Shown: positions 36,567 through 47,368 of the stretch, one piece after another | How the letters are laid out: each line of letters starts with the position of its first letter | How positions within the stretch are numbered: position 1 is the stretch's first letter | From: Pseudomonas fluorescens | GTDB lineage: Bacteria > Pseudomonadota > Gammaproteobacteria > Pseudomonadales > Pseudomonadaceae | Assembly (NCBI RefSeq): GCF_902497875.1 | Contig: NZ_CABVHY010000008.1 | Span: forward strand, 62,001 to 126,000 | Length of the DNA stretch: 64,000 nucleotides | Direction of reading: 5' to 3' | Program-made: the position numbers and the translations under genes | Notes under the pieces: generated by a model | What the model saw: the letters and a program-made list of their open reading frames with translations, nothing else | Databases searched by the model: none | Told to the model about the DNA's origin: nothing

Positions 36567-37475
36567 ATGCAAGACCTTAATGATCTCTACTATTTCGCCA
36601 AAGTCGTCGAAGCCGGTGGTTTCGCGGCCGCCGGGCGCATGTTGGGCATTCCAAAGTCCCGTCTGTCCCGACGTATCGCCGAACTGGAGGAGCGGCTCGA
36701 TGCCCGCCTGCTGCAGCGAACCACCCGGCAATTGAAGCTGACCGCTGTCGGTGAACGTTACCTGCGGCACTGCCAGGCGATGTTGCTGGAGGCGGAAATG
36801 GCCGACGAAGCCGTCGCCAGCATGTCCAGCGAACCCCGTGGGCGATTGCGGGTGTCTTGCCCGGTGGGTCTGGCCCACGGGTTGCTGGCATCGGTCATCA
36901 GCTCCTTTCTGGAGAAATTTCCACAAGTGCAGCTTGAAGTGATGCTGCTCAATCGCCGCGTCGACCTGGTGACCGAAGGGGTCGACGTCGCCTTGAGAGT
37001 GCGCGAACTCGGCGATGAAGACCCGTTGCTGGTCACCCGGCGCCTGCGCCAGGCCCAGACCGTGCTGCTGGCCAGCCCGGCGTTCCTGCGCGAACGCGAG
37101 ATCAACAGCCCCGAGGATTTGAAAAATGTCCCGGTACTGGGGGCCCTGGAAGCTGATCGCATGGTGCATTTGCGCATGCTCGATGAACACGGAACAATCT
37201 CTGATCTGAGCCTTGAAGCGCGCCTGGGGATTGATGATTTCACCGTACGCAAAGCCTGCGCCCTGGCCGGTCTGGGCTTTACTATCCTGCCGATGATGTA
37301 TTGCGAGGATGAGCTGGAAAACGGCCAGCTGATCCAGCTATTGCCCCAGTGGTCGCTGCCGGGTGGCTGGCTGCAAGCGGTCTACCCTCATCGGCGCGGG
37401 GTGCTGCCGGCGGTGCGCGCCTGGATTGATCATTTGGCTGAATCGTTCAAAAGCTGCGGAGATCGACTGCTATGA
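36567..37475 (+). CDS. LysR-family regulator
   Basis: 302 residues from the ATG at 36567 ([20 protein letters not shown]). Winged helix at 1-60 ([32 protein letters not shown]), then the periplasmic-binding-like effector domain. The TTG two codons earlier is an alternative. Divergent from azoR, so it probably controls azoR and itself through the 130 bp between them. Its stop overlaps the next ATG (ATGA). Confidence 0.9.
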   Translation: MQDLNDLYYFAKVVEAGGFAAAGRMLGIPKSRLSRRIAELEERLDARLLQRTTRQLKLTAVGERYLRHCQAMLLEAEMADEAVASMSSEPRGRLRVSCPVGLAHGLLASVISSFLEKFPQVQLEVMLLNRRVDLVTEGVDVALRVRELGDEDPLLVTRRLRQAQTVLLASPAFLREREINSPEDLKNVPVLGALEADRMVHLRMLDEHGTISDLSLEARLGIDDFTVRKACALAGLGFTILPMMYCEDELENGQLIQLLPQWSLPGGWLQAVYPHRRGVLPAVRAWIDHLAESFKSCGDRLL

Positions 37476-37831
37476 AAGCCAGGCCCATGACTGAAGAAGA
37501 CGTGGCGAACTTCTGCCTGGCGTTGCCTGGCGCCAGGGAAGACTACAAATGGGGCGGTGTGCGAGTGTTCTCGATTGCCGGAAACAAGATGTTCGCCCTG
37601 CAAAACTTGCGCGGCGAGTCGCTGGCATTCAAGGTCGACAAGGATCTGTTTCTCGGCCATGTCGACCGCCCCGGCATCCACCCGGCGCCTTATCTCGCCA
37701 GGGCCCAGTGGATCATCATGGAAACGCCCTACCCGCTGGCCGCCGAAGAACTACAAGGCCTGCTGCAACGCTCCCACCAATTGGTGGTCAGCAAATTGCC
37801 CAAGCGGGTGCAGGTCGGGTTGCTGCTCTAG
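37472..37831 (+). CDS. MmcQ/YjbR family protein
   Basis: 119 residues. YjbR fold (CyaY-like): MTEEDVANFCLALPGAREDYKWGG (core EDYKWGG), KMFALQNLR, LAFKVD and HPAPYLARAQWI. These proteins are reported as double-wing DNA binders but their roles are not known. Translationally coupled to the LysR gene by ATGA. Its TAG stop sits in CTAG, shared with the stop of the convergent DUF1294 gene. Confidence 0.88.
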   Translation: MKARPMTEEDVANFCLALPGAREDYKWGGVRVFSIAGNKMFALQNLRGESLAFKVDKDLFLGHVDRPGIHPAPYLARAQWIIMETPYPLAAEELQGLLQRSHQLVVSKLPKRVQVGLLL

Positions 37832-38256
37832 AACAAGGACAACAGCGTGGCGCCGAGGAACAATTGATCGATCCAGAACACCTGGTGCACCAGCACGATC
37901 ACCCAGAACACCAGTTGATAGGAGAGCTTGCGGGTTTTGTGCCGGAACAGTTGCTGGGCCAACAACGCGCCCGGCCAGCCGCCGGCCAGCTCCACGGCAT
38001 GCAGAATGTTTTCCGGCGTGCGCCAACTGTCGACGCGGGCCTTGCGCTTGTCATGCCAGTACAGGAAGAACGCCAGCAGGCTGACGATCCCGTAGGCGGC
38101 CAAGGGAATACTGGAAATTCCCCGCAGCCACAACATGGCCGAGCCGAAACCCGGCACGGCGCACAGCGCCAGAAACACCAGGCCCTTGAATCGCGGATTC
38201 TGAATAGCAGCCCCGGGCTGTTGCCCGGAGTTGCCGCGTGGCCGAGGTTCGATCAC
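37828..38256 (-). CDS. DUF1294 membrane protein
   Basis: 142 residues. The first 25 are polar ([12 protein letters not shown]), then four hydrophobic segments (about 27-47, 50-68, 88-105, 112-140). The DUF1294 core is [18 protein letters not shown] then [13 protein letters not shown]. Function unknown; homologues sometimes carry an N-terminal cold-shock domain, absent here. Overlaps uppP by 4 bp (ATGA), so the two are co-translated. Confidence 0.88.
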   Translation of the reverse strand: MIEPRPRGNSGQQPGAAIQNPRFKGLVFLALCAVPGFGSAMLWLRGISSIPLAAYGIVSLLAFFLYWHDKRKARVDSWRTPENILHAVELAGGWPGALLAQQLFRHKTRKLSYQLVFWVIVLVHQVFWIDQLFLGATLLSLF

Positions 38257-39083
38257 AGTTTGGCCGCTGCCCAGTCGACCCAGCCGAACTGCCAGGTCGC
38301 CAGAATCAGCAGGCCGAAGGCAATCCGGTACCAGGCAAATACCGCGTAGCTGTGACTGGCGATGAACCGCAGCAGCCCCCTGACCGACAGCATTGCGAAG
38401 ATGAAGGCGGTGACAAAACCAATCGCGAAGACTGGAAAGTCCTCTGGCTTGAACAGGTCGCGGTATTTATAGCCGGAGTACACTGCTGCGCCGACCATGG
38501 TCGGCATCGCCAGGAAAAACGAAAACTCCGTGGCGGTTTTACGCGAAAGACCAAACAGCAAGCCGCCAATGATGGTCGAACCGGAACGCGAAGTGCCGGG
38601 AATCATTGCCAGGCACTGGGCGAAACCGACTTTCAGTGCATCTTTCCAGGTTATTTCGTCAACGCTGTGGGCATGCACTTCGTGTTGGCGACGCTCGGCC
38701 CAGAGCATGACTATCCCACCCACCACCAGCGCGGTCGCGACGGTAATCGGGTTGAACAGGTACTCATGAATCAGGTCGGCGAAAATCACCCCCAACACCA
38801 CGGCTGGCAGGAACGCGATCAGCAGATTGACGGTGAAGCGCCGGGCATTGGGCTGTGTTGGCAAGCCGACGACCACATCGAAGATTTTCCGGCGAAACTC
38901 CCAGACCACCGCCAGAATCGCCCCGAGCTGAATAATGATGTTGAACGCCATGGCCCGCTCACCATCAAAATGCAGCAAATCCGCGACAATGATCTGGTGT
39001 CCGGTACTGGAAATCGGCAGAAACTCGGTCAGCCCCTCTACAACCCCTAAAATAAATGCCTGAACGGCGGTCCAAAGATCCAT
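38253..39083 (-). CDS. uppP: Undecaprenyl-diphosphatase
   Basis: 276 residues from the ATG at 39083 ([20 protein letters not shown]), with GGGGGA six bases upstream. The two BacA/UppP active-site loops are visible: [14 protein letters not shown] near 20 and [13 protein letters not shown] near 165, with the catalytic Glu and Arg. Eight or so membrane helices. It recycles the lipid carrier for peptidoglycan and O-antigen and gives bacitracin resistance. Upstream to 39185 is non-coding. Confidence 0.93.
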   Translation of the reverse strand: MDLWTAVQAFILGVVEGLTEFLPISSTGHQIIVADLLHFDGERAMAFNIIIQLGAILAVVWEFRRKIFDVVVGLPTQPNARRFTVNLLIAFLPAVVLGVIFADLIHEYLFNPITVATALVVGGIVMLWAERRQHEVHAHSVDEITWKDALKVGFAQCLAMIPGTSRSGSTIIGGLLFGLSRKTATEFSFFLAMPTMVGAAVYSGYKYRDLFKPEDFPVFAIGFVTAFIFAMLSVRGLLRFIASHSYAVFAWYRIAFGLLILATWQFGWVDWAAAKL

Positions 39084-39374
39084 CAATCCCCCATGAAGCG
39101 ATGCCTCCAGGCATGCCTCGTTAATATTTTCCATCGCCTTGATCGCGATAGCGTAGTCGAGTTTCAGCGCGCTCAGGAGCAACAAAAGCTCTAAAAATCC
39201 CGTGAAAAATCAAGCCGGGCTCAGGTTTTGCCGCGCGCGGCCGAAATCCTATCAGACATCCCCGATTAACGCTGTCGCGTTAGTAGACTTGGGTCGGATT
39301 GGCTCACAGCACAAAGCGTGTTTCGATGCTGGCAGATATTTAATTAGAAGAAAAAGAATCTGGAGTAACGGGTT

Positions 39375-41009
39375 ATGAATAGCTTGCGCAGTATGTCGAT
39401 CAGCCGTCGGCTGTGGCTCATCCTGATAGTGGCTGTGCTGATGCTGATGACCTTGGGCCTGTTGATGCTCAAGCAGATTCACGATGACCTCTACCTCGCC
39501 AAGGCCGAGAAAACCCAGCATCTGGTGCAAACCGCCAATGGGGTGCTGGAGTATTACCACGGCCTCGAAACTGCTGGCACCTTGAGCCGTGACGCCGCCC
39601 AGAAACAAGCATTGAGCGCGGTCCGCGGCCTGCGTTATGACCAGAAAGAGTACTTCTGGGTCAACGACCTGAAGCCCGTGATGCTCATGCACCCGACCAA
39701 CCCGAAACTCGAAGGTCAGGAACTCTCCTCCATCAAGGATCCCGACGGTTTTGCACTGTTCAACGAAATGGTAGCCATCGCCAAGTCCAAGGGCGCCGGC
39801 GCCATCGACTATCGCTGGCCAAAACCGGGAGCCACGGACCCGGTGCAGAAAACTTCTTACGTCAAACTGTTCGAGCCTTGGGGCTGGGTCATCGGTTCCG
39901 GCGTGTACATCGATGACATGCAGGCGCAGTTCTACGGTCAGGTGTGGAAAGCCTCCTTCATCGGGCTGGGTATTGCGCTGATCATGACTCTGCTGGTGAC
40001 CTTGATCGCCCGCAGTATCGTGCGGCCGCTGCAAGAAGCGGTGCAGGCCATGGCCAATATCGCCAGCGGTGAAAGCGACCTGACCCGCAGTCTCGATACC
40101 CACGGGCAGGACGAGGTCACCCAATTGGCCCACCACTTCAACGGCTTCACTGCCAAGTTGCGCGAGGTCATCTGCCAGTTGCAAGTCTCCGCCAGTGCGC
40201 TGGGCCAGTCCTCGGCCGACCTGGGCAGCAACGCCGCCCAGGCTCAAGAGCGCAGCCAGCAACAATCCCTGCAAATGGAGCTGGTGGCCACGGCCATCAA
40301 TGAAGTGACCTACGGGGTGCACGATGTGGCGAAAAACGCCGAACATGCGGCCAGCGAAATGCGCGACGCCGAAGCCCAGGCTCGCCAAGGCCAGGTGAAT
40401 ATCGATGGCAGTCTGCAGCAGATCGATCAGCTTTCAAGCACCATTGACCAAGCCGTCGAGGTGATCCGCACGCTGGCAACCGAAAGCAACCAGATCGGCG
40501 GCGTGCTGGAGGTGATCCGCTCGATCGCCGAGCAAACCAACCTGCTGGCGCTCAACGCCGCGATTGAAGCTGCGCGCGCCGGTGAACAAGGTCGCGGGTT
40601 TGCGGTGGTCGCCGATGAAGTCCGTCTGCTGGCCCAGCGCACGCAGAAATCCACGGCCGAGATCCAGTCGATGATCGAGCGCCTGCAGTCCCATTCCGAG
40701 GCGGCGGTCAAAGTCATCAGCGACAGCAGCCGCGCCTCGCAACTGACCATCGAACAGGCCGGTCTGGCGGGGGCCAGTCTGAGTGCCATCGGCCAGGCGT
40801 TGCGCAATCTCAACGGGCTGAATGCCTCGATCGCCAGTGCGACGCTACAACAGGCGCATGTGGTCGAGGACATCAACCAGAACGTGACCCAGGCTGCGGG
40901 GCTGTCCCAGAGCACTGCGCTGGCTGCCGAGCAATCTAGCGTCGCCAGCCTGCACCTGAAACAACTGAGTGAGCAGTTGAACGGTCTGCTCAAGCAGTTC
41001 CGGGTGTAA
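39375..41009 (+). CDS. Methyl-accepting chemotaxis protein with single-Cache domain
   Basis: 544 residues. Membrane helix at 12-32, periplasmic sCache_2-like domain at about 40-190 ([19 protein letters not shown] and [19 protein letters not shown]), second helix about 198-218, HAMP ([20 protein letters not shown]), then the signalling tip ([20 protein letters not shown]) at about 390. sCache_2 receptors in Pseudomonas such as McpP bind small organic acids (acetate, pyruvate, lactate); the domain layout fits, though the ligand is unproven. No CheR-tethering pentapeptide. Confidence 0.92.
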   Translation: MNSLRSMSISRRLWLILIVAVLMLMTLGLLMLKQIHDDLYLAKAEKTQHLVQTANGVLEYYHGLETAGTLSRDAAQKQALSAVRGLRYDQKEYFWVNDLKPVMLMHPTNPKLEGQELSSIKDPDGFALFNEMVAIAKSKGAGAIDYRWPKPGATDPVQKTSYVKLFEPWGWVIGSGVYIDDMQAQFYGQVWKASFIGLGIALIMTLLVTLIARSIVRPLQEAVQAMANIASGESDLTRSLDTHGQDEVTQLAHHFNGFTAKLREVICQLQVSASALGQSSADLGSNAAQAQERSQQQSLQMELVATAINEVTYGVHDVAKNAEHAASEMRDAEAQARQGQVNIDGSLQQIDQLSSTIDQAVEVIRTLATESNQIGGVLEVIRSIAEQTNLLALNAAIEAARAGEQGRGFAVVADEVRLLAQRTQKSTAEIQSMIERLQSHSEAAVKVISDSSRASQLTIEQAGLAGASLSAIGQALRNLNGLNASIASATLQQAHVVEDINQNVTQAAGLSQSTALAAEQSSVASLHLKQLSEQLNGLLKQFRV

Positions 41010-41023
41010 ACCGCAAAGCACGC

Positions 41024-41205
41024 GTTATCGTTAACGTCCATCGCGAGCAGGCTCGCTCCCACAGGTTTTGCGCTGGCCTTGTAGGAGCCCGGTCGACGCT
41101 CGATTGCTCGCGATGGATTCAAGGACGACGCGTTGATTCAGAAAGCACGCGTTATCGTTAACGTCTATCGCGAGCAAGCTCGCGCCCACAGGTTTTTGCG
41201 CTGGC
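41024..41205. repeat. Run of REP elements with GTTATCGTTAACG spacers
   Basis: Two direct copies of the segment GCACGCGTTATCGTTAACGT (about 41018 and 41146), followed by REP arms ATCGCGAGCAGGCTCGCTCC and ATCGCGAGCAAGCTCGCGCC with an inverted arm at 41083-41115. This fills the convergent gap between the chemoreceptor and the GMC gene and may end both transcripts. Confidence 0.8.
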
Positions 41206-41219
41206 CTACACCCTCCCCA

Positions 41220-42908
41220 TCAGCAACGAACCTTGCGCACCGGCGCCGAGGTGCGCTGACGGGTTTCCCATGCCTGAGCCAGACCGACCAGCGCATCGGA
41301 TGCCGGCAGCATCGTGCGGCCGCGCACCAGGTCGGCCGCACGCTCGGCGAGCATGATGGTCGGGGCGTTGAGATTGCCGTTCGGTTCGCTGGGAAATACC
41401 GAGGAGTCGATCACCCGCAAGCCGTCGATCCCGCGCACGCGCAATTGCGAATCAACCACCGCCATGTCGTCCTCGCCCATGCGGCAAGAGCCACAGGGAT
41501 GGTAGGTGCTCTCCAGATTGTCCCGCACGAAGGCATCTATCTCTTCGTCGGTATTCACCAGCGGCCCGGGCGCAATCTCTGCGTCGCGGAAGCGATCCAT
41601 CGCCGGTTGACCGATGATTTCCCGGGTCAGGCGTACGCAACGGCGGAACCCCTCGCGATCCTCTTCCCGTTGCAGGTAGTTGAAGAGTATTTGCGGATGG
41701 TCGTAAGGATCCGCCGAGCGAATCCGCACGTGGCCCCGGCTCTTGGGTTTGTTCGGCCCGGTCAGCACCATGAAGCCGTGCCCCTTGATCGGTTTATTGC
41801 CGTCGTAGCGCATGGCGGCGGGCAGAAAGTGAAACTGGATGTCAGGCCAGCGCAGCCCCTGTTCGGAGCGAATGAAGCCACCCGCCTCGAAGTGATTGGT
41901 CGCACCGAGGCCGTCCTTGCGCAGCAACCAGCGCAGACCGATCAGCAGTTTGCTCAACGGGTCCATTTTGCTGTTGAGCGTCACCGGTTCCTTGCAACCG
42001 AACTGGATGTAGATTTCTGCATGGTCCTGCAGGTTCTCCCCGACACCCGGGAGGTGATGCCTGACTTCCACTCCGGCTTTCTTCAGCACCTCGGACGGCC
42101 CGATACCCGAGCGTTGCAGCAAGTGCGGGGCGCCAATGGGACCTGCGCAGATCAAGACTTCTTTATTGCAATGGACGGTATGGGTCTGGCCTTCACAATC
42201 GTAGGTGATTCCCACCGCGCGCTTGCCGTCGAGGATGATCTGCCGGGTCATGGCCTTGGTCACCACGGTCAGGTTCGGCCGCTTCATGGCCGGACGCAGA
42301 TAGGCGTTGGCGGTGGAACAGCGCACGCCGTTTTTCACCGTCATGTGCATGGCACCGAAGCCTTCCTGCATAAAGCCATTGCAGTCGTCAGTCTTGATGT
42401 AGCCGGCCTCCGCTCCGGCATCGACCCAGGCCCCGTACAGCGGGTTTTTCATGTGGTTGCCGTTGCTCGTGTGCAAGGGTCCGGAGCCGCCCCGGTATTC
42501 GTCACCGCCGGCCTCGCAACTTTCCGCGCGTTTGAAATACGGCAGGCAATTACGGTAGCCCCACCCTACCGCGCCAAGGGACTCCCACTCGTCAAAGTCC
42601 AGGGCATGCCCGCGGATGTACACCAGCCCGTTGATTGACGAAGATCCACCGAGCACCTTGCCTCGCGGGCAGTGGATTCGACGGCCGTTGAGGTAAGGCT
42701 CCGGCTCGGTCTCATAGCGCCAGTTGTACTTGCTGGTGTTCATCGGGATCGAAAAGGCACTGGGCATCTGGATCACCACGCTGCGATCGCTGCCACCGTA
42801 TTCCAGGACCAGCACGCGGGTGTCGGGATCTTCCGTCAGCCGATTGGCCAGCACGCACCCGGCGGATCCGGCGCCGATGATGATGTAGTCGAATGATTGG
42901 GTGTTCAT
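41220..42908 (-). CDS. GMC-family FAD alcohol dehydrogenase (BetA-like)
   Basis: 562 residues from the ATG at 42908, with GGGAG six bases before it; the ATG at 42914 overlaps the upstream stop (ATGA) but has no room for that site. FAD fold [15 protein letters not shown] at about 10-24, GMC signatures [13 protein letters not shown] and [16 protein letters not shown], and the active-site end HPCGSCRMG and [17 protein letters not shown]. It resembles choline dehydrogenase but stands with ureohydrolase and aldehyde dehydrogenase genes, not betI/betB. Last gene of the minus cluster; it would oxidise an alcohol to the aldehyde used by its neighbour. Confidence 0.9.
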   Translation of the reverse strand: MNTQSFDYIIIGAGSAGCVLANRLTEDPDTRVLVLEYGGSDRSVVIQMPSAFSIPMNTSKYNWRYETEPEPYLNGRRIHCPRGKVLGGSSSINGLVYIRGHALDFDEWESLGAVGWGYRNCLPYFKRAESCEAGGDEYRGGSGPLHTSNGNHMKNPLYGAWVDAGAEAGYIKTDDCNGFMQEGFGAMHMTVKNGVRCSTANAYLRPAMKRPNLTVVTKAMTRQIILDGKRAVGITYDCEGQTHTVHCNKEVLICAGPIGAPHLLQRSGIGPSEVLKKAGVEVRHHLPGVGENLQDHAEIYIQFGCKEPVTLNSKMDPLSKLLIGLRWLLRKDGLGATNHFEAGGFIRSEQGLRWPDIQFHFLPAAMRYDGNKPIKGHGFMVLTGPNKPKSRGHVRIRSADPYDHPQILFNYLQREEDREGFRRCVRLTREIIGQPAMDRFRDAEIAPGPLVNTDEEIDAFVRDNLESTYHPCGSCRMGEDDMAVVDSQLRVRGIDGLRVIDSSVFPSEPNGNLNAPTIMLAERAADLVRGRTMLPASDALVGLAQAWETRQRTSAPVRKVRC

Positions 42909-42910
42909 GG

Positions 42911-44479
42911 TCATCTCCCGAAAGTCTTTTCGCTGAGCAGCGGTGCCGGACGCGAAGCTTTCTTGTCGCCGGTGGTGTAATGCGGGCAGGTCTTCTCGAT
43001 ATCCTGGATCACTGTTTCTTCGCGTTTGAGGTCAAGGGAGCGGCTGAGCCAGTAGTACGCCAGTCCCGAGACGAGCAGCCCGACCAGCCAGGCAATGTCG
43101 ATACTGCCCAGGGCCCTGGCGAGCGGGCCGACGTAGACCTCGCGCTGCTCTACCCCGTCGTAGATGTAGAAGAACGGGATCATCGCGACGAAGCCGATCG
43201 CATAGGAAGCGATGCCCCGCAGGCCCCAACTGCCGTAGATGTTGTCGTGGGGCATGAAGAAGTGCGGGATGGCGTAGCGCCCCTTGCGCACGAAGAAGTA
43301 GTCGGTGAGGTTGACCGAGGTCCAGGGCACCAGGAAATACAGCATGATCACCAGGTAGATCCCCAGCACTGACAGGCCTTTGCCGGAACCCTGGATGCTC
43401 AGCGCCACGCCCAGTTGCAGGAGGATGACAAAACCGATCGCGATAATCCGCGCCTTGCGCGTGGGTTTAATGTGCCTGATCGAGTCGACGCAGGTCAGCG
43501 TGGTGAGTTTCGCGCTGTAGATGTTCATCGCGATGACAGGCAGGAACGCCAGAATGGTCACGACCACCACCACGGTGCCCATCAGCGGCGACCAGGCGTT
43601 GCCCACCTGCCCCAACGCCACCAGGACGTCGGTCGAATTCAGGTGATCGGCCAGCCAGCCGCCCAACGAGATCATCCAGGCCCCGGACAGTGACGCACCG
43701 AGAAACACCACCGCGATCAGTCTGCCGCTCGGGGTGTTCTTCGGCAGGTAGCGCGAATAGTCGGAAACATAGGGCGCATAGGCGATGTTGTAGCTTGCCG
43801 CCGCGGCAAACTGCGCGATGAAGCCGGTCCAGTTGAAGCCTAAAGGCTCTGCAGCGACCTCGCCGGCCGCGAGTATCGGCACCGGCGCATCGGGCACCCA
43901 GTGCATCAGCACCGCCAGCGTTACCAGACCGTAGAGTGGCAGCGACAACCACAACGCCCACTTGAAGCTGCGGTGCATCCAGTCGTGACCGAGAATCGCC
44001 AATACCGTCGCCGGCACCGTCACGGCCACCGCGACCGCCACCGGATTGAACCCGAACAACGTCTGTAGCCCCTGCATCATCAACACCAGGTTGACGATGT
44101 TGAAGCCGGCGAAGACAAACAGCGTCGCCAGCAACACCAGGATCACCCCGCGATATCCGAACTGTGCCCGCGACTGGATCATCTGTGGCAGCCCCAGGTG
44201 TGGGCCCTGCGAGCCATGGAACGCCATGAACAGCGTGCCGAACATGATGCCCAGCGTGCCGCCCAGGGTGGTCCACATGGCGCTCAAGCCGACACTCGGG
44301 CCGACGAAGCCGATGGTCATGGTAAAGAAGGTAAAGTTGCCAAGGAACCAGAACGGCCCCTGGCTCGACAGTTTGACGGTGCGTTCGCTTTCGGGAATGA
44401 AATCTATCGAATGCCCTTCGACGACCAACTTGTCGTCGCGAGGCGTTGCGGTGATGACGGCATCAGGATGGGTGTGCAT
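42911..44479 (-). CDS. NCS1-family permease (purine/cytosine permease type)
   Basis: 522 residues, about 12 helices. NCS1 signature near the start: [20 protein letters not shown] then [10 protein letters not shown]; also [13 protein letters not shown]. The hydrophilic C-terminus ends [14 protein letters not shown]1 carriers import nucleobases, allantoin, hydantoins and similar nitrogenous compounds with H+ or Na+. Its place between aldehyde dehydrogenase and GMC genes makes it the likely importer of the pathway substrate. GAGAG eight bases before the ATG. Confidence 0.9.
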   Translation of the reverse strand: MHTHPDAVITATPRDDKLVVEGHSIDFIPESERTVKLSSQGPFWFLGNFTFFTMTIGFVGPSVGLSAMWTTLGGTLGIMFGTLFMAFHGSQGPHLGLPQMIQSRAQFGYRGVILVLLATLFVFAGFNIVNLVLMMQGLQTLFGFNPVAVAVAVTVPATVLAILGHDWMHRSFKWALWLSLPLYGLVTLAVLMHWVPDAPVPILAAGEVAAEPLGFNWTGFIAQFAAAASYNIAYAPYVSDYSRYLPKNTPSGRLIAVVFLGASLSGAWMISLGGWLADHLNSTDVLVALGQVGNAWSPLMGTVVVVVTILAFLPVIAMNIYSAKLTTLTCVDSIRHIKPTRKARIIAIGFVILLQLGVALSIQGSGKGLSVLGIYLVIMLYFLVPWTSVNLTDYFFVRKGRYAIPHFFMPHDNIYGSWGLRGIASYAIGFVAMIPFFYIYDGVEQREVYVGPLARALGSIDIAWLVGLLVSGLAYYWLSRSLDLKREETVIQDIEKTCPHYTTGDKKASRPAPLLSEKTFGR

Positions 44480-44630
44480 GACGTACTCTCATTATTAGTG
44501 AAAATCATGACGAGATAACTGCAATCTTTCGGGTGAACGGCGCCCCGATATTTGGTAGCGAGCCGCGTCCTTGCCGGTCCCGCCTTAGTGGCGCGTCATG
44601 CGTCAGGCGGGACCCAGCGTCAACCGATGA

Positions 44631-46139
44631 TCAGGGCAGGGTTATCCAGACCGCCTTGGTCTCCAGCAAATAATCGAGTTGCTCAGCCCCCAGGTCCTTG
44701 CCGAACCCGGACTGTTTATAACCACCGAACGGCATCGACGGATCGATGGTGCCATGGGCATTGACGTACACCGTGCCGGCCCGCAGCCGTGGGATCAGGC
44801 TGTGCACGCGCCCCAAGTCATTGGAATACAGCGCGGCGGCCAATCCATAAGGTGAGTCGTTGGCCAGCTCCAGGGCCTCCTCCACATTATCGAAGGGCGC
44901 AGTGACCAATACCGGACCAAAAATCTCCTCCTGGACGATCCGCATGTCATTGCAGCAATGGGCGAAAATGGTCGGTTCGACGAAAAAGCCGGGACCGTCG
45001 ACCGGCTGGCCGCCGTAGACCAGTTCCGCACCTTCGCTTTTGCCGAGGGCGATGTAGTCCGTCACCCGCTGCTTCTGCAACGCCGACACCAACGGGCTGA
45101 TGAAACAGTCGGGGTCCAGTCCCGGTGCCATCTTCAACGTCCGGGTGTAGTCGATCAGCTCACGCAGGAATTCGTCGTAAATGCTCCGATGGATATAGGC
45201 ACGGGTGCCGGCGTCGCAGACCTGACCGGAGTTGAAGAACACCCCGTTGGCGATCGCTTGGGCAGCGGCCGGCACATCCGCATCGGCAAGTACGATTACC
45301 GGAGATTTTCCTCCGAGTTCAAGGGTTAGTCGCTTCATTTCATCCACCGCCGCCCGCCCGACAGTCCGGCCGACCGGGGTCGACCCGGTGAAGGTCAGCT
45401 TGTCGATGCCGCTGTGGGTGGCCATCGCAGCGCCGACCACGCTGCCACGCCCGGTGACGATATTGATCACCCCGTCCGGGATGCCCGCTTCCTGCACCAG
45501 CTCGGCGAAACGCAAGGCCGACAGCGACGTCAGCTCGGCGGGTTTGACCACTACGGTACAACCGGTGGCCAGTGCGGCACCGAGCTTCCAGGCCATGGTT
45601 TGCAGCGGGAAATTCCACGGCACGATGGCGCCGACCACCCCCACCGGTTCCTTGCGGGTATAGGCCAGGTAGTTGCCCGGCAAGGACGGCTCGACGGTGC
45701 GCCCGTGCAGCTTGGTCGCCCAGCCGGCGAAGTAACGCAGGGTGTCGACCGTGCCCTGGATATCCACATCCCGCGCCTGGGCGGCGGACTTGCCCATGTC
45801 GATCGATTCGATTTCGGCCAGTTCCACGGCATGGCTTTCGATCAGGTCAGCCAGCCGCTGCATCATCCGCTCGCGCTCCTGCGGTTTGGCCTGGCGCCAG
45901 GCACCGCCGTCAAACTGGGCGCGGGCGGCTTGCACGGCGCGATCCAGATCGTCGGTGGTGCCCATCGGAATGCGGGTGAGCACGCCTTCGGTCGACGGTT
46001 CGATGACATCCGAGGTCTGGCCGTCACTGGCCGCGACCCAGGCACCGCCGATGAACATCTTCTGGACCTTGCCGAGGAAGGTCTGGGTGGCTTCGGATAC
46101 GCCGAACTTCTGCAGGTATTGCTTGACGATCGTGTCCAT
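44631..46139 (-). CDS. NAD-dependent aldehyde dehydrogenase
   Basis: 502 residues from the ATG at 46139 (MDTIVKQYLQKFG), with AGAGAG upstream; a 14-residue extension is unlikely. NAD loop GSTPVGR, catalytic Glu in TLELGGKSP, nucleophile Cys308 in NSGQVCDAGT. Related to betaine-, phenylacetaldehyde- and guanidinobutyraldehyde-type enzymes (EIFGPVLVTAPF). By context it would convert the aldehyde made by the GMC enzyme into an acid for the ureohydrolase. A 151 bp gap separates it from the permease and 97 bp from the ureohydrolase. Confidence 0.92.
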   Translation of the reverse strand: MDTIVKQYLQKFGVSEATQTFLGKVQKMFIGGAWVAASDGQTSDVIEPSTEGVLTRIPMGTTDDLDRAVQAARAQFDGGAWRQAKPQERERMMQRLADLIESHAVELAEIESIDMGKSAAQARDVDIQGTVDTLRYFAGWATKLHGRTVEPSLPGNYLAYTRKEPVGVVGAIVPWNFPLQTMAWKLGAALATGCTVVVKPAELTSLSALRFAELVQEAGIPDGVINIVTGRGSVVGAAMATHSGIDKLTFTGSTPVGRTVGRAAVDEMKRLTLELGGKSPVIVLADADVPAAAQAIANGVFFNSGQVCDAGTRAYIHRSIYDEFLRELIDYTRTLKMAPGLDPDCFISPLVSALQKQRVTDYIALGKSEGAELVYGGQPVDGPGFFVEPTIFAHCCNDMRIVQEEIFGPVLVTAPFDNVEEALELANDSPYGLAAALYSNDLGRVHSLIPRLRAGTVYVNAHGTIDPSMPFGGYKQSGFGKDLGAEQLDYLLETKAVWITLP

Positions 46140-46236
46140 TATTATTCTCTCTGGCCGGCGTTTGCGTTCACGCCGGGCCACTGAAGTGGTTCAATGATCG
46201 GCCCCTGGCCGCACGAGCCCGGGGGTGTTCCGTCAG

Positions 46237-47214
46237 TCACATGGCCCGCGCCTTGGCCCGTTCGTGATAGATGAAACCGATGCTGTTGAGCAACAGTTGC
46301 GCGGCCAGAATCGAAGTGACCCCGGCCGGGTCATAGACGGGCGCAACCTCCACCAGATCCATGCCGATGATGTTGCCTTTACTGCGCTTGGCCAGGGCCT
46401 GGATGATTTCCAGCACCTCGTAATAGAGGAAGCCACCATGGCTGGGCGTACCCGTGCCCGGCGCGATGGACGGGTCGAAGCCGTCGATGTCGATGGTGAT
46501 GTAGTAGTTGACGCCTCGTGGAATCAGCTCCAGTACGCCCTCGGTGCCAAGCCGACGGACATCACGCACCGACAGAATCTTCGAACCGGCGGCATGCGCG
46601 GCTTCATAGTCATCGCGGTTGGACGACGAGACGTTGCGGATGCCCATCTGGGTCATGCCGACGATATGGTCCATTTCCGATGCGCGTCGCAGCGGGTTGC
46701 CATGCCCATAGCGCACCCCATGGCGTTCATCGACGAAATCCAGGTGAGCGTCGAAGTGCACGATATGAATCGGCCCCTGGCCCTCGAATGCCTTGATAAC
46801 CGGAGCGTGGACCGAGTGGTCACCCCCGAGCACCACCGGCATGGCGCCGGCCTGGAGAATCTTGCGCACGGCAAACTCGATGTTGTCGTTACTGGTCTGC
46901 ATGTCGGTATGAACGATATCGGCATCGCCGACATCCACCATGCGTACGTCATCGCGGGTCAGGTAGAGCACATCATCTTCATGGTCGTAGGCGCCGGCAT
47001 GGCCGAACGAGAACAAGGTCGATGCTTCACGAATCCCGCGCGGGCCAAAGCGTGCGCCGGAACGCCATTGAGTCCCCATGTCATTGGGCGCGCCAAGAAT
47101 GGCCACGTCGGCATCCAGTGCCTCCCAATCGGTGCAGATCGGTGACTTGGCAAAGGTGCAGTGGCCTACGAATGGAAGGTTCAAGCGGCCGGATTCATAA
47201 CCGTGCTTAGACAT
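46237..47214 (-). CDS. Ureohydrolase: guanidinobutyrase/agmatinase family
   Basis: 325 residues with all Mn ligands: LGGDHS (His133), DAHLD (Asp155, His157, Asp159) and DIDGFDPS (Asp242, Asp244). The family cleaves a guanidino group to urea plus an amine. The 325-residue length and the divergent LysR regulator resemble P. aeruginosa gbuA/gbuR (4-guanidinobutyrase) more than biosynthetic speB. The specificity loop (TQWRSGARFGPRGIREAS) is not decisive. GGAG before the ATG and an AACAACAA motif in the leader. Head gene of the cluster. Confidence 0.85.
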   Translation of the reverse strand: MSKHGYESGRLNLPFVGHCTFAKSPICTDWEALDADVAILGAPNDMGTQWRSGARFGPRGIREASTLFSFGHAGAYDHEDDVLYLTRDDVRMVDVGDADIVHTDMQTSNDNIEFAVRKILQAGAMPVVLGGDHSVHAPVIKAFEGQGPIHIVHFDAHLDFVDERHGVRYGHGNPLRRASEMDHIVGMTQMGIRNVSSSNRDDYEAAHAAGSKILSVRDVRRLGTEGVLELIPRGVNYYITIDIDGFDPSIAPGTGTPSHGGFLYYEVLEIIQALAKRSKGNIIGMDLVEVAPVYDPAGVTSILAAQLLLNSIGFIYHERAKARAM

Positions 47215-47232
47215 GTCGATGCATCTCCGTTC

Positions 47233-47240
47233 TTGTTGTT
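47233..47240 (-). promoter_or_regulatory. AANAANAA motif in the ureohydrolase leader (candidate Hfq/Crc site)
   Basis: On minus the leader reads AACAACAAGAACGGAG; AACAACAA matches AANAANAA exactly, ends 18 bases before the ATG, and lies next to the GGAG ribosome site. This is consistent with carbon-catabolite repression of a nitrogen/carbon catabolic operon. Confidence 0.5.
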
Positions 47241-47318
47241 CGGCGAGGGCGGAGCTGGTAAGTCACCGCCGTTGGAGTGACTATGAACGCCGGATTTCAG
47301 AGAAAAAATGCTAACTAT

Positions 47319-47334
47319 CCGATACTCACATCGG
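47319..47334. promoter_or_regulatory. Dyad CCGAT-N6-ATCGG, candidate LysR operator
   Basis: CCGATACTCACATCGG is a perfect 5-base dyad with six bases between, contains a T-N-A-type LysR core, and is followed by two more GCATCGG half-sites at 47335-47352. It lies in the 154 bp shared by the divergent ureohydrolase and LysR genes, the usual place for a LysR regulator site. Confidence 0.4.
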
Positions 47335-47368
47335 CATCGGCGATGCATCGGCAGGCAGGAGGTTTGGC

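Noticed and set aside
41133-42638. 501-codon open frame on plus across the GMC gene
   Set aside because: Begins in a REP element and mirrors the GMC dehydrogenase, which has all family motifs on minus.
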